Both the position numbers and the translations under genes were made by a program. DNA of 64,000 bases, from assembly GCA_002163155.1 (NCBI GenBank), contig MAAO01000008.1:1-64000 (forward strand). The letters are read 5' to 3'. Source of the stretch: Halobacteriovorax marinus (GTDB lineage Bacteria > Bdellovibrionota > Bacteriovoracia > Bacteriovoracales > Bacteriovoracaceae). Below, one piece after another: positions 42,992-52,354 of this stretch (positions within the stretch are counted from its first letter, which is position 1; every line of letters begins with the position of its first letter). Under the pieces are notes generated by a model. It searched no databases. It had not been told where the DNA came from and saw only the letters and a program-made list of their open reading frames with translations.

Positions 42992-43666
42992 ATGGAAGCA
43001 AGTTTTTGGAAGAATGCGTGGGTTGATAGAAATATAGGTTTTCACTTAACTGAGTACAACTCCTTTCTACTAGAGGCCATAAAGGTCAAAGAGATAGCAA
43101 CTAAGGGTGCGTGTCTCGTTCCACTTTGCGGCAAGACTCTAGATATGATTTATTTACGAGATCAGGGATTCTCAGTCATAGGTTTTGAATTGGCCAAGCA
43201 AGGTGTCTTAGAATTCTTCGAAGAGAACAAGATTGAGTACACCCTTACTAAAGATGAGTTCTATGAAATTTTCCAAAGTCAGGGGCTCACTATTTATTGT
43301 GGAGACTTCTTTAACGCTAAGAAAGCCGACCTACCAAGTTTTGACCTAATCTATGACCGTGCTTCAAATATTGCACTACCGAGTGAAATGCGAACTAAGT
43401 ACTACGCAAAAATTAAAGAGCTGAGTTCTCCTAAGAGCGAAATGATTCTTATGACAATGATGGGAGAGAAAACGAGTGACGGTTCGGAAGATTTAATCGG
43501 CCCTCCTTTTAGTATTTCAAAAGAAGAAACAATAGAGGCCTACCAAACAGAGTGCGAATTTTTTGAAATCCTAGAAGAGAGAAAAATGAAGATCAATTCT
43601 AAACGTCTAAAAGACGCAGGCATAATTTCTAGAAAATTTCTTGGGTACTATTTGAAATTTAAATAA
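42992..43666 (+). CDS. tpm: Thiopurine S-methyltransferase
   Basis: The product has 224 residues with the TPMT signature: FWKNAWVDRNIGFHLTEYNSFL at the start (given as a region, about 5-26), LVPLCGKTLDMIYL near 42-55 (SAM loop), and YDRASNIALPSEMR near 117-130. Bacterial Tpm methylates thiopurines and selenite or tellurite compounds. The length is normal. AGGAA lies before the ATG. It stands alone between divergent and convergent neighbours. Confidence 0.87.
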   Translation: MEASFWKNAWVDRNIGFHLTEYNSFLLEAIKVKEIATKGACLVPLCGKTLDMIYLRDQGFSVIGFELAKQGVLEFFEENKIEYTLTKDEFYEIFQSQGLTIYCGDFFNAKKADLPSFDLIYDRASNIALPSEMRTKYYAKIKELSSPKSEMILMTMMGEKTSDGSEDLIGPPFSISKEETIEAYQTECEFFEILEERKMKINSKRLKDAGIISRKFLGYYLKFK

Positions 43667-43670
43667 AAAA

Positions 43671-43703
43671 AAGGGGACACACGCGTCGTCTCCCCTTCTT
43701 TTT
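43671..43703. terminator. Bidirectional intrinsic terminator
   Basis: AAGGGGA at 43671-43677 pairs with TCCCCTT at 43691-43697. It is flanked by A's on the left and TTCTTTTT on the right, so it can serve both the tpm gene and the convergent subtilase gene at 43723. Confidence 0.75.
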
Positions 43704-43722
43704 GGCAATTTACTCTAATACT

Positions 43723-45048
43723 TTAGTATTTATATACAGAAGGTAGAGGTAAAACTAAGTTTAATTCATATTGAGAGGCACTAAGTGCTGTTTTCTCTAC
43801 AGGAATATCAGCAACACTAATCTTAGCAGTTGCAATCGCACCAGCTACAGATTGAGTTCTTGAAAGGATACCGGCCTTAATTGCACGTCCTGGATTTACT
43901 AATCCACTCGTCACAACTTTTGCTTTTAAGTATTCTTTTAAGTCTACTGTTCCCATAATAATTTTCTTAATCTCACCAGGACCAAGGGCTGGATTCGCAT
44001 CCTTAACTCTCGCTGCAATATTAGCAACAAATGGAGCGGCCTGAGAAGTTCCAGAAACTTTTAAGTAGTTGTCCCCTGGAACAGCTGATCTAATTCCAAC
44101 ACCAGGAGCAGCTACGTCAACCATAGTCTTTCCGTAATTTGAAAAGGGAGCAATTGAAGATCTTCCAATTGTCGCTGCTACAGAAATTACGTTGTCCGCT
44201 TTAATATTCGTTGGTGAAGTTGGAAATTTATCATTGTTAAGACCATCGTTACCGGCAGCAAATACAAAGAGAGTCTTTGGAGCGGCTTCAGTCATTCTGG
44301 CACTTTCTTTAACTGCAGTTTCTAAGAAGAGAACAGCAAGTTCATGAAGTAATTCAGGAGTTGGATCTTTTCTAAAAAGAGTTTTATAAAGCATTCCCAC
44401 AATTCCTTGTGCCTGCGGGTAACCTGTTCCAAAAGAACCGTTAGCAACATCAGCTTTATGTCCGTCTACGTAGAAACCAATCTCTTCCATAAGTACTGCT
44501 TGTTGAGTCGCAAGAAGAATAAGTCCCTTCTTAAATAGCTCAAGCCCTACACCCTTATCTTGTCCTGGAAGTTTAACTTCAGTAGGGATAAGTTTTACAG
44601 CAAGTATTTTTGCAGAGTTTGCTTTCTTAGCAGCAATTCCCGCCACGTGAGTTCCGTGCATGAAGTTACCGTAAATAGTAATTCTCTTAATGAACTTCTC
44701 ATCTTGAAGAATTGTTCTCACCCACTGAACATCTTCTTCAGTAGCAGAACCAAGCATCATTTTTTCTTGAATAGTGAAGAATTTTCTAATGTCATCATTT
44801 AAAGTACCAAGGTACTTATAATCGATAACTTTATTATTACTCTCAGCGAAGTTCCACCCATGAATATCGTCTTGATAACCATTTCTATCTTCGTCTCTAT
44901 TGTTTCCTGGAATCTCAACAGTGTTGATCCACGCTTTAGCAACGATATCGATATGCTTCATATCTGTACCAGAATCGATGATAGCAACAGTTGAAGCTAA
45001 ACTAGCTGTAGATAATATAAGTCCTAGTCCTAGGGCCATTGTCTTCAT
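43723..45048 (-). CDS. Exported subtilisin-family protease without a propeptide
   Basis: The product has 441 residues. The catalytic triad is Asp25 (VAIIDSGTD), His131 (FMHGTHVAG) and Ser335 (VSGTSQAAP), with oxyanion Asn203 region (VANGSFG). The signal peptide spans about 1-19, so the Asp motif starts almost at the mature N-terminus and no room is left for the usual I9 prodomain. A long insertion separates Asp and His. The C-terminal tail (about 390-441) is unassigned and ends in hydrophobic residues. It is exported to the periplasm or outside; function in prey digestion is plausible but not shown. Confidence 0.87.
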   Translation of the reverse strand: MKTMALGLGLILSTASLASTVAIIDSGTDMKHIDIVAKAWINTVEIPGNNRDEDRNGYQDDIHGWNFAESNNKVIDYKYLGTLNDDIRKFFTIQEKMMLGSATEEDVQWVRTILQDEKFIKRITIYGNFMHGTHVAGIAAKKANSAKILAVKLIPTEVKLPGQDKGVGLELFKKGLILLATQQAVLMEEIGFYVDGHKADVANGSFGTGYPQAQGIVGMLYKTLFRKDPTPELLHELAVLFLETAVKESARMTEAAPKTLFVFAAGNDGLNNDKFPTSPTNIKADNVISVAATIGRSSIAPFSNYGKTMVDVAAPGVGIRSAVPGDNYLKVSGTSQAAPFVANIAARVKDANPALGPGEIKKIIMGTVDLKEYLKAKVVTSGLVNPGRAIKAGILSRTQSVAGAIATAKISVADIPVEKTALSASQYELNLVLPLPSVYKY

Positions 45049-45192
45049 GTGAACCTCCTTGTTAGCACATGAAATAATCTCTAAATAAGAGAAAACTTGA
45101 AATTTAATATAACAACGTTAATATTATCGAAATTATTGTCACTTAAGTCTTTTGAAAAAGTCTTTCATTTGCTGACATATGGAGAAAGTGTT

Positions 45193-46164
45193 GTGAAAAT
45201 CTTTGTTACTGCAGAAATTTTACCCCAAGGAATTGAAGAATTGAAAAATGCGGGGCATCAAGTAGAGGTTTGGAATCAATCTCACCAAATCCCCTATGAA
45301 CAATTACTACAAAAGGCCAAAGACTTTGATGCGCTCATAACGATGCTCAGTGATCAAATAGATCGCAACTTTCTAGAAGTAAACAAACACTTAAAAGTGA
45401 TCACCAACTACGCCGTTGGTCATAATAATATAGATTCTAAAGCGGCCACAGAGCTAGGTATTGCCATCGGCAATACACCAGACGTCCTCACTGAGGCCAC
45501 AGCAGACCTGGCCCTAAGTCTGCTACTCAATGTCTCAAGACAAATTACTCACGCGCAAAAACAAATTGAAGCAGGTCATTGGACGAAATGGGGAGCAATG
45601 GATTACTTAGGTCATAGCTTGCGCGGCAAGACTCTGGGAATCTTTGGCGCTGGACGAATTGGAAGATGTTTCGCAACAACCTGCGCTCGCGCATTCTCCA
45701 TGAATATACTCTACTGCGCAAGATCACCTAAGACTGACTTTGAAAATGAACTAGGCGCCAAGCGTGTTGAGTTTAAAGAACTACTTGAACAAAGTGATGT
45801 GGTAAGTGTGCACTGTGATCTCAATGATTCCACAAAAGAGCTCTTTAATGCGGAAAGTTTTTCCCTAATGAAACCCTCATCCATCTTCATAAATACTGCC
45901 AGGGGTGGTGTTCACAATGAAAGTGACCTCATTTCTGCTCTTTCGAACTCTAAAATATGGGGAGCAGGTCTCGACGTAACAAACCCAGAGCCCATGAGTG
46001 CAAACTCCCCGCTACTCACAATCCCCACAGTTGCGGTCTCTCCTCATATAGGCTCTGCCACTATCACTGCAAGGAATGCCATGAGTTCAATAGTGGCCCA
46101 AAATATCCTCAAGGCCTTCGAACAGAAGGAACTCATAGGAGATGTCAATAAACTCTATAGTTAG
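45193..46164 (+). CDS. D-2-hydroxyacid dehydrogenase (glyoxylate reductase-like)
   Basis: The product is about 323 residues, starting at GTG at 45193 with GGAG eight bases upstream. Continuation to 45097 would add 32 residues with no ribosome binding site. The NAD motif GIFGAGRIGRCFA lies near 150. Catalytic residues are visible: Arg in NTARGG, Glu in NPEPM, and His in SPHIGSAT, as in the glyoxylate/hydroxypyruvate reductase branch. The substrate is not certain. It stands alone. Confidence 0.85.
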   Translation: MKIFVTAEILPQGIEELKNAGHQVEVWNQSHQIPYEQLLQKAKDFDALITMLSDQIDRNFLEVNKHLKVITNYAVGHNNIDSKAATELGIAIGNTPDVLTEATADLALSLLLNVSRQITHAQKQIEAGHWTKWGAMDYLGHSLRGKTLGIFGAGRIGRCFATTCARAFSMNILYCARSPKTDFENELGAKRVEFKELLEQSDVVSVHCDLNDSTKELFNAESFSLMKPSSIFINTARGGVHNESDLISALSNSKIWGAGLDVTNPEPMSANSPLLTIPTVAVSPHIGSATITARNAMSSIVAQNILKAFEQKELIGDVNKLYS

Positions 46165-46286
46165 AGTCATGTATTTTTAAAAGCTTAGACACAGTAAAAT
46201 CTTAAACAAATCTAAAAGTGATTTATTTGAAATAAGGAATAAAATTAATTTATAAGTATTAATAAAAAAATGTGTCCGGAGTGCCT

Positions 46287-46967
46287 ATGATAAAGTCAAA
46301 AATCTTAATCGTTGATGATAACGATGATGTGAGAATCTTGATCAAGAAAACATTATCAGATAAATATATCATAGAAGAGGCAGCATCTAGTGAAGAGGCC
46401 ATGACGAAGGCCTTTGAATTTGATCCTGAACTTATTATCTTAGATATTATGTTACCCGACACTAGTGGTTATGAAATCTGTAGTCAGTTAAAATCTAAAG
46501 AAGAATTTAAAAATACTCCCATAATTTTCTTGTCCGTCAAGGCCGGCAGCAATTCAAGAATTACAGGTTATAAGTTAGGGGCCATTCAATATCTTGAAAA
46601 GCCCTTTGAACCTGAAGAGTTGCGCGAAGTCATCGCCTCAATTTTAAAGAACGTTAGCCTAGTGGACACTAATGAAGTGCAAAACTTCGAAGACATTGTG
46701 CTCAATATTCCCTCACAAGAAGTGACGGTCATTGGAGAAAAAATTCATTTCACCAGTAGTGAATTTAAAATCATTCACCTCTTGTTAAAAAATTCAAATA
46801 GAGTTCTTAGCCGTGAAAAAATTCTCAATCATATAGCACCGGGAAATTTCTCTGCAAATGATCGCATGATTGACACCTACATCTCTGCCCTTCGCAGAAA
46901 AATTAGGAACTCACACTTCGTCATTAAATCTGTTTACGGAGAGGGATATAAAATAATCGCTGCTTAA
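46287..46967 (+). CDS. OmpR-type response regulator
   Basis: The product is about 226 residues. The receiver domain (1-118) has Asp10-Asp11, phospho-acceptor Asp53 (LIILDIMLP), and LEKPFE with the conserved Lys. The C-terminal winged helix (about 130-226) shows LTSSEFKIIHLL-like (FTSSEFKIIHLLLKN), NRVLSREKIL and DTYISALRRKI, the OmpR/PhoB DNA-binding signature. GGAG stands before the ATG at 46287. It is followed by a second receiver protein and a receiver-kinase gene, forming a signalling cassette. Confidence 0.92.
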   Translation: MIKSKILIVDDNDDVRILIKKTLSDKYIIEEAASSEEAMTKAFEFDPELIILDIMLPDTSGYEICSQLKSKEEFKNTPIIFLSVKAGSNSRITGYKLGAIQYLEKPFEPEELREVIASILKNVSLVDTNEVQNFEDIVLNIPSQEVTVIGEKIHFTSSEFKIIHLLLKNSNRVLSREKILNHIAPGNFSANDRMIDTYISALRRKIRNSHFVIKSVYGEGYKIIAA

Positions 46968-47053
46968 GAAGTATAATAAATATTCATACTCTTTTCATAA
47001 TACTTGCTGCTTCTTTGGCTTTAATAATAAGAGAAAGGAACAAGAGGTTTGTG

Positions 47054-47704
47054 ATGAGAAAGAAAAAAATTCTCCTAATTGAAGACAGCAGCGACTACTC
47101 AAGTCTTCTAAATATAAGCCTTAAGAGAGAAGGATGTGTCACCAAAATCGCAAGAGATGGTCAAGAGGCCCTCGCTCTCATCGAAGATGGTAAATACAAA
47201 CCGGACCTATTACTACTCGATCTAATGATGCCAAAAATGAACGGCATCGAGTTCCTAGAAAATCTCGATAAAGACAATCTTGCTAAGAATTCAAAAATCT
47301 GTGTGCTCACGGCTAAACATGACATGAAAGATATTGAAAAGGCCTTTGACCTTGGGGCCCATGAGTACTTTCTCAAATCTGATAATCTCGTAGTGTTACT
47401 AGAGAAGCTCTACGAATTAATGGAAATCGAAAAGCGACCTATTCCTGAAAATTCCAATGAATTTATAAGCGTCTTAGAGGTCACTAACGTTATTCATGAT
47501 TTTAATATTATCGACTTCAATGAAAATACAGTGAAGCTCTATTCTTCTGAAGAGTTACCACTAAAGTCTAGAATTCAAATAAAGAGCGACAAATTAAAGA
47601 AATTTAAAAAGTCCAAGAATATCATCAACTGCATAGTAGAAGGTTGTGAACTTGTGGATGATCAAGTTCTTATAACTTGCAATTTTCTAGATAAAGTAAG
47701 CTAG
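47054..47704 (+). CDS. Response regulator with unassigned C-terminal domain
   Basis: The product is about 216 residues. The receiver (1-125) has Glu10-Asp11, phospho-acceptor Asp56 (LLLLDLMMP) and Lys in FLKSDN. The C-terminal 80 residues form a small beta domain (VTNVIHDFNIIDFNENT, then LPLKSRIQIKSD) whose pattern is PilZ-like, but it lacks a clear RxxxR...DxSxxG c-di-GMP motif. AGAGG precedes the ATG at 47054; a frame extension to 47015 is less likely. It lies 10 bases before the hybrid kinase gene and is probably co-expressed with it. Confidence 0.75.
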   Translation: MRKKKILLIEDSSDYSSLLNISLKREGCVTKIARDGQEALALIEDGKYKPDLLLLDLMMPKMNGIEFLENLDKDNLAKNSKICVLTAKHDMKDIEKAFDLGAHEYFLKSDNLVVLLEKLYELMEIEKRPIPENSNEFISVLEVTNVIHDFNIIDFNENTVKLYSSEELPLKSRIQIKSDKLKKFKKSKNIINCIVEGCELVDDQVLITCNFLDKVS

Positions 47705-47714
47705 GATAAGAACA

Positions 47715-48860
47715 ATGATTAATAATGTTCTATTTTTAGATGACGATAGAGATATTTTAGATATTTTTAAAAGTTTTATTGACCATAATAACTTATCAAA
47801 TCCAGGTGTAAGAGAAGAACATCAAATCAACTCAAATAATTATCTCATAAAACCACTCTATTGCTCATTAGGTGAAGAGGCCTTGTCGATGTTCAAACAA
47901 CAAGAAATAACTCAGTCCCCTATCAAAGTGGCCTTCTTAGATATCACTCTTCCTAAGGGAGACGATGGAATTATGATTGCAAAGAAAATAAGAGAAATGA
48001 GCCCTTACACTGAAATTGTAATTGTCACTGGACATGATGTTGACCATATAGAAAGAATAGGAAAAGAAATAGGAAATACAAGTAAGCTACTTTTTCTAAA
48101 AAAGCCTTTTGCTAAAGATGAAGTGTTGCAGATGATAAAAAATCTCTGCTTAAAATTTGATCTTGAAACAATTAAAGAAGAATTAGTCACCAACGTTAGT
48201 CATGAATTGAGAACTCCCCTCTCCTGTTTACTAGGTTTTAGTAATCTTCTCCTTGAAGATAAAAAACTCTCCAAAGAACATAAGGAAACAGTGGGTATAA
48301 TTCTTAGAAATGCGCAAACCATGAACAGAATGATAACAGAATTGATTGATACGATGGAACTAGAGGGGAATTCATTAAAAGTAAGAAAGAGCGATATCAA
48401 TAGCCTCGATCTCATTCAAAATATATTTCAAAAATCACGACCTCTGTCAGTGAAGAATGGTATCAATATAAAAGTTAACGAAGAGAGTGATAATTTTAAC
48501 TTCAACTCTGACGAATTTAAATTAGAACAGTGTTTATTAAATCTCATCTCAAACGCCATAAAGTTTACAGACAATGGTGAAATCACCATCTCCTGTAAGA
48601 GAACTAATAAAGAAATTATTATAAGTGTCACTGACACTGGCATTGGCATTAAAGAAACAGAACTTAGAACAATCTTCAATCCCTTTATGAGAATTGAAAA
48701 CACCCACCACAACGTTCAAGGATTAGGACTAGGTCTTAGTCTCTGTAAGAATCTCGTAAATCTTCTAGGAGGGGAAATTAAGGTCAAAAGTAATCTAGGC
48801 CTTGGATCCCAATTTACTATCTTACTGCCAAACCATGAAACAAACTATAACGCTGCGTAA
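47715..48860 (+). CDS. Receiver-histidine kinase hybrid, cytoplasmic
   Basis: The product has 381 residues. An N-terminal receiver (1-145) has Asp10-Asp11 and Asp76 (AFLDITLP) and Lys in FLKKPF. The HisKA domain follows (NVSHELRTPLSC, His163) and then HATPase_c with LNLISNAIKFT, DTGIGI and GLGLGLSLCKNL. No membrane segment or sensor domain is present, so its input is the N-terminal receiver itself. This layout suits a phosphorelay in which the kinase is tuned by phosphorylation. It probably works with the two regulators just upstream. Confidence 0.9.
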   Translation: MINNVLFLDDDRDILDIFKSFIDHNNLSNPGVREEHQINSNNYLIKPLYCSLGEEALSMFKQQEITQSPIKVAFLDITLPKGDDGIMIAKKIREMSPYTEIVIVTGHDVDHIERIGKEIGNTSKLLFLKKPFAKDEVLQMIKNLCLKFDLETIKEELVTNVSHELRTPLSCLLGFSNLLLEDKKLSKEHKETVGIILRNAQTMNRMITELIDTMELEGNSLKVRKSDINSLDLIQNIFQKSRPLSVKNGINIKVNEESDNFNFNSDEFKLEQCLLNLISNAIKFTDNGEITISCKRTNKEIIISVTDTGIGIKETELRTIFNPFMRIENTHHNVQGLGLGLSLCKNLVNLLGGEIKVKSNLGLGSQFTILLPNHETNYNAA

Positions 48861-48891
48861 TCACTAATAACATCCTCTATAAAATCTTCTT

Positions 48892-48912
48892 AGTGAGACA
48901 TATCTCACTTTT
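48892..48912 (+). terminator. Intrinsic terminator
   Basis: AGTGAGA at 48892-48898 pairs with TCTCACT at 48903-48909 around a CATA loop, followed by TTT. It ends the signalling cassette. Confidence 0.65.
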
Positions 48913-48968
48913 CATACCGTGCTCCCTGTCGTAGGATTTATTCATTAATCATTTTAACGGAGATCAAT

Positions 48969-49601
48969 ATGAAGAAGATTCTACTTCTAGCTGCGCTAGT
49001 TAGTTTTACCTCATGTAAAGACCTAGACGGGACTTTCAAAGTAAAAAAAGACTTAGTATTTAAAACTAAGAAGAGACCATTCTCAAGCAAGTACGTAAAA
49101 GTAAAAGTTCCAGCGAACGAGTACAGTGCAACATTCAAGTTTACTTCTTCATCTAAAATGAAAATTATCATTGCTGGAATTGATAAGAAAATTAAAATCA
49201 AATTTCCAAAAGAACTTGATGTAAATCCTAGAAATGACAACTTCTATATAAATGGATCTGACATAAAACAAAACTATGATTTTGATGGAAGAATTAAAAC
49301 TGACGTAACTCGTACAGATGATCGTCATGGATCAGAAACTTGTTCATACACAACTTATGAAACTGTTTGTCATAGAGAATGTCATACAGGTGATAACGGA
49401 AGAGTAAGATGTCATAGTGTTTGTAATCAAATGCCTAGAACTCACTACGGTAGAAGAAATGTTGAGTACTACTACGAAACAAGTGACACTGTTATGAAGT
49501 TAAAAGTGCTTGAGCCTTCAACTTCTGAAGTACTTGGACTCTTTAAAGGTAAAGATCACAAAACAAGAAAAGTTATTACTTATTCTTCTATGTGTAGATA
49601 G
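48969..49601 (+). CDS. Cysteine-rich lipoprotein of unknown function
   Basis: The product has 210 residues. The lipobox is FTSC at about 13-16, so this is probably an outer-membrane lipoprotein. Residues 20-115 are Lys-rich beta strands. A cluster of five cysteines and several histidines around 122-155 (CSYTTYETVCHRECH, then CHSVCNQ) may bind metal or form disulfides. No family is recognised. Its GGAG ribosome binding site is good, and a strong terminator follows. Confidence 0.65.
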   Translation: MKKILLLAALVSFTSCKDLDGTFKVKKDLVFKTKKRPFSSKYVKVKVPANEYSATFKFTSSSKMKIIIAGIDKKIKIKFPKELDVNPRNDNFYINGSDIKQNYDFDGRIKTDVTRTDDRHGSETCSYTTYETVCHRECHTGDNGRVRCHSVCNQMPRTHYGRRNVEYYYETSDTVMKLKVLEPSTSEVLGLFKGKDHKTRKVITYSSMCR

Positions 49602-49613
49602 AGTTTATCTAAG

Positions 49614-49644
49614 GGCAGAGAGTTTATCTCTGCCTCATTTTTTT
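49614..49644 (+). terminator. Intrinsic terminator
   Basis: GGCAGAGA at 49614-49621 pairs perfectly with TCTCTGCC at 49627-49634, followed by TCATTTTTTT. It ends the lipoprotein gene and overlaps the 3' end of the convergent protease gene. Confidence 0.82.
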
Positions 49645-51141
49645 ACTTGTAGCACTTAACAGAACTAAGAAACCAAATAGAACAAAGAAGAATGAGCCTG
49701 GGCCCTTGCCTGCTTTATCATCACCTATATAAGTAATACTTCCGCACAATCCACCAGATGTTTGCATAGTTCCAAGAGTTGGGTTTCCATTAAGCGGAGC
49801 TGTTCCGGACAGAACGTCTTCTTCATCTCTAAAGTTTGGATCAGGAGTTTCAGCTTGCGCCAATTGAATCGCACGCCAAGCAAGGGCAACTCCATCCCCA
49901 CAAGTCTCATCAGAGCATCCACTAAAACTTGGAAAACTCTTTGCCGCCTCTTTTACTAACGCCATTAATTGATCTGGATAGAGTCCAGAATTCACTCCCT
50001 TCATAAGAGAAACAATTCCTGCCACATGAGGAGCGGCCATACTTGTTCCGGACTGATAGACGTAACTCTCAGAACTAGGAGTAGTTGAACCTGTATTACC
50101 TAGACTTAGAACACTTGAGCCATTTCCACCACCGGGGGCAGAGACATCAACGATTTTTCCGTAATTTGTAAAAGTCGACTTATATCCATTTTGCGTATTG
50201 GAACCTACTACTAAAACCCCTTGGCAATTTGCCGGAGTAAATTGTGAAATATCTAAATTCGCAGAACTATTTCCCGCAGCAACAACAACTACCGCTCCTC
50301 GTGCCTTTGCCTGATTAATAGCATCTTGCATATAGGCAGAACAACTTCCCTGCCCTCCGAGACTTAGATTAATCACATGGGCGGGATTTTGATTGGTAGC
50401 GACACCGCTGACAGGAATTCCCACTGACCAGCGAATAGCATCAGCAATATCAGAGGTAAAACCTCCACACTTTCCAAGTGCTCTCACGGGTAGAATTTTT
50501 GCATTCCAATTCACTCCCGCTACGCCTTTTGAATTATTAGATTTTGCAGAAATAATTCCCGCCACGTGAGTTCCGTGCCACGAAGAGTTTCTAGAGTAAC
50601 CCTGATAACAAGAATCCCCAGATGCGACCCAATCTCCCGGGTCACTAGGGTCATTATCACGCCCTCCACCATCGTTGGCATAACTAGCATCACTTATAAG
50701 GTCTGCCCCTGGAAGTAATTTAGAATTGATATCAGAGTGGGAAACAATACCCGTATCTATAACCGCCACGATAACTGAACTCGTCCCTACACTTATATTC
50801 CACGCTTGTTGAATCTCAATGCCACCGTCTCCTGTACCAAGCGCCCATTGCTCATTGAATCTAGAGTCGTTGGAGGTAAGTTGTGGATCAATTTGTTGGG
50901 TATTTAAAAGAGTGTCGACTTCTGCGTACTCTACAATAGAAGAGTCTCTTAAGGCCTCTAGTTCATCTTGCATCTTTTTCTTGCTTGCGAATTTCTTTTT
51001 AAGAATGCGAGGTGCCGGGCGAAAATTTTCAGTTTGAATTAAGGGGCGATATTTAATGATAAGTCTGTTCTTTGCCAAAACAGTGTAGTTCATTACCAGT
51101 AAACAACAGACAACTGACCATTTAGTTAAACTTTCTCTCAT
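49624..51141 (-). CDS. Secreted subtilisin-family protease with prodomain and C-terminal anchor
   Basis: The product is about 505 residues from the ATG at 51141 (AGGAAG upstream). A signal peptide is followed by an I9-like prodomain (LIIKYRPL...YAEVDTLL, about 25-85). The triad is in VIVAVIDTGIVSHSD, SSWHGTHVAGI and YQSGTSMAAPHVAG. The C-terminus carries a hydrophobic segment (SFFFVLFGFLVLLSA) ending in SKKMRQR, after a Gly-Lys-Gly stretch. That resembles a sorting tail of the GlyGly-CTERM or similar type, though a plain membrane anchor is also possible. The frame extends upstream to 51237 without a ribosome binding site. Confidence 0.88.
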   Translation of the reverse strand: MRESLTKWSVVCCLLVMNYTVLAKNRLIIKYRPLIQTENFRPAPRILKKKFASKKKMQDELEALRDSSIVEYAEVDTLLNTQQIDPQLTSNDSRFNEQWALGTGDGGIEIQQAWNISVGTSSVIVAVIDTGIVSHSDINSKLLPGADLISDASYANDGGGRDNDPSDPGDWVASGDSCYQGYSRNSSWHGTHVAGIISAKSNNSKGVAGVNWNAKILPVRALGKCGGFTSDIADAIRWSVGIPVSGVATNQNPAHVINLSLGGQGSCSAYMQDAINQAKARGAVVVVAAGNSSANLDISQFTPANCQGVLVVGSNTQNGYKSTFTNYGKIVDVSAPGGGNGSSVLSLGNTGSTTPSSESYVYQSGTSMAAPHVAGIVSLMKGVNSGLYPDQLMALVKEAAKSFPSFSGCSDETCGDGVALAWRAIQLAQAETPDPNFRDEEDVLSGTAPLNGNPTLGTMQTSGGLCGSITYIGDDKAGKGPGSFFFVLFGFLVLLSATSKKMRQR

Positions 51142-51340
51142 TCCATCTTCCTTGATGAAGTTTAATCTCTCACGACCCCATCCTAGGATCACACTCACCA
51201 CTCTATAAGCAGAATCTGTGCCAACAAAGGCCCACATATTACGGGCAGATAGGTTAAGGAATTCTCAAGTGGTGTCACAATAACGGTGGAATTTTGACGC
51301 TTAACGACAGAGTTTCTGGATCAACTACTCATTTTAAACC

Positions 51341-51365
51341 AAAAAAAGCCCCACATAAGTGAGGC
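51341..51365 (-). terminator. Intrinsic terminator (minus strand)
   Basis: GCCCCAC at 51348-51354 and GTGAGGC at 51359-51365 pair around ATAA with one mismatch. On the minus strand the stem runs into seven T's (A run at 51341-51347). It ends the trypsin-like gene at 51390. Confidence 0.8.
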
Positions 51366-51389
51366 CTAATTTTATAATTTAAATTTTAA

Positions 51390-52268
51390 TTAGTTTTGAA
51401 AGAAGCCAATAGCAGTTGTTCTAGTAACATCTTCTCCACGACAACCGTCCATTGAACAGTACTCAGGAGCTCTACAGCTGTTTCCGTCTGGTCCTCTTCT
51501 GTAAGTATAGTCATTGTGACCTCTTACTAGGATCCCTTCTACTTCACCAGTTCTTGCGTTAAATACAGCAGAACCAGAGTTTCCACCAAAAGTATCTAAG
51601 TTAGAAGCGAAGTAAACACTGTTGCTGTTATTTCTAACAAAAGCATCACCAGAAATCTTCGAAGGAAGTCCTGAAGGATGACCAATAACAACAATTTCTT
51701 CACCGTTATTTACTTTTCCAGAAGTTCTAAACTTAAGAGGAGTTCTTCCAGTAACTTTTCTATCAAGCTCAACAACTGCATAGTCGTTAGAAGTTGATCT
51801 ACTTAGTTTTTGGTCAACAATTCTCTTACAAGAATAAACACTGTCTTTATTGATTTTGTGTTCAGTCTGATCAGCTGAAGTCATTGTGTAATCAAATACC
51901 CACTTGTATCCATTACAATCAGATTGAGAAGTCATACAGTGACCTGCAGTTACAAGGTATTGCTTACCTTTGTGCTCTACTAGGAAACCTGAACATCTAC
52001 CGGCCGTTAATTGACCATCAAATTTTTCATCAGAACAAACATTTAATTTGCTACCTGATAATTTTACCTGACCATTTCTTAGGTCTTCTACGTTACGATT
52101 AGAAACGTGTGCTGCCGTAGCTTTCGCTAGGTTTAAAAGGTTTGTATCAGAAACTTCATAGATATCTAATCTGTTGTCGTCTCCGTAAACTACCTTGTCT
52201 ACTGATGCAGTTGCTGTTAGCGCAGTCAATGTCATTGCTGCTGTTGCTAGGATCATCCTTAATGTCAT
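51390..52268 (-). CDS. Exported trypsin-like (S1) serine protease
   Basis: The product has 292 residues with a signal peptide of about 21 residues. The catalytic triad is in VTAGHCM (His), NDYAVVELD (Asp) and FGGNSGSAV (Ser). Residues 22-75 form a propeptide-like region that includes VVYGDDNR. Cysteines flank the active site, suggesting disulfides. It is a paralogue of the protease at 52872, sharing VYGDDNR, CSGFLV, DYAV and the GILVRG region. It is likely secreted. AGGAAGG precedes the ATG. Confidence 0.87.
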   Translation of the reverse strand: MTLRMILATAAMTLTALTATASVDKVVYGDDNRLDIYEVSDTNLLNLAKATAAHVSNRNVEDLRNGQVKLSGSKLNVCSDEKFDGQLTAGRCSGFLVEHKGKQYLVTAGHCMTSQSDCNGYKWVFDYTMTSADQTEHKINKDSVYSCKRIVDQKLSRSTSNDYAVVELDRKVTGRTPLKFRTSGKVNNGEEIVVIGHPSGLPSKISGDAFVRNNSNSVYFASNLDTFGGNSGSAVFNARTGEVEGILVRGHNDYTYRRGPDGNSCRAPEYCSMDGCRGEDVTRTTAIGFFQN

Positions 52269-52354
52269 GTGTACCTTCCTTGTGTAAATTGCCGTTTAAG
52301 GTAAAAGCATTAAACCGATCCCATTACTTTATGTACACTTACAACTTCTTACAT

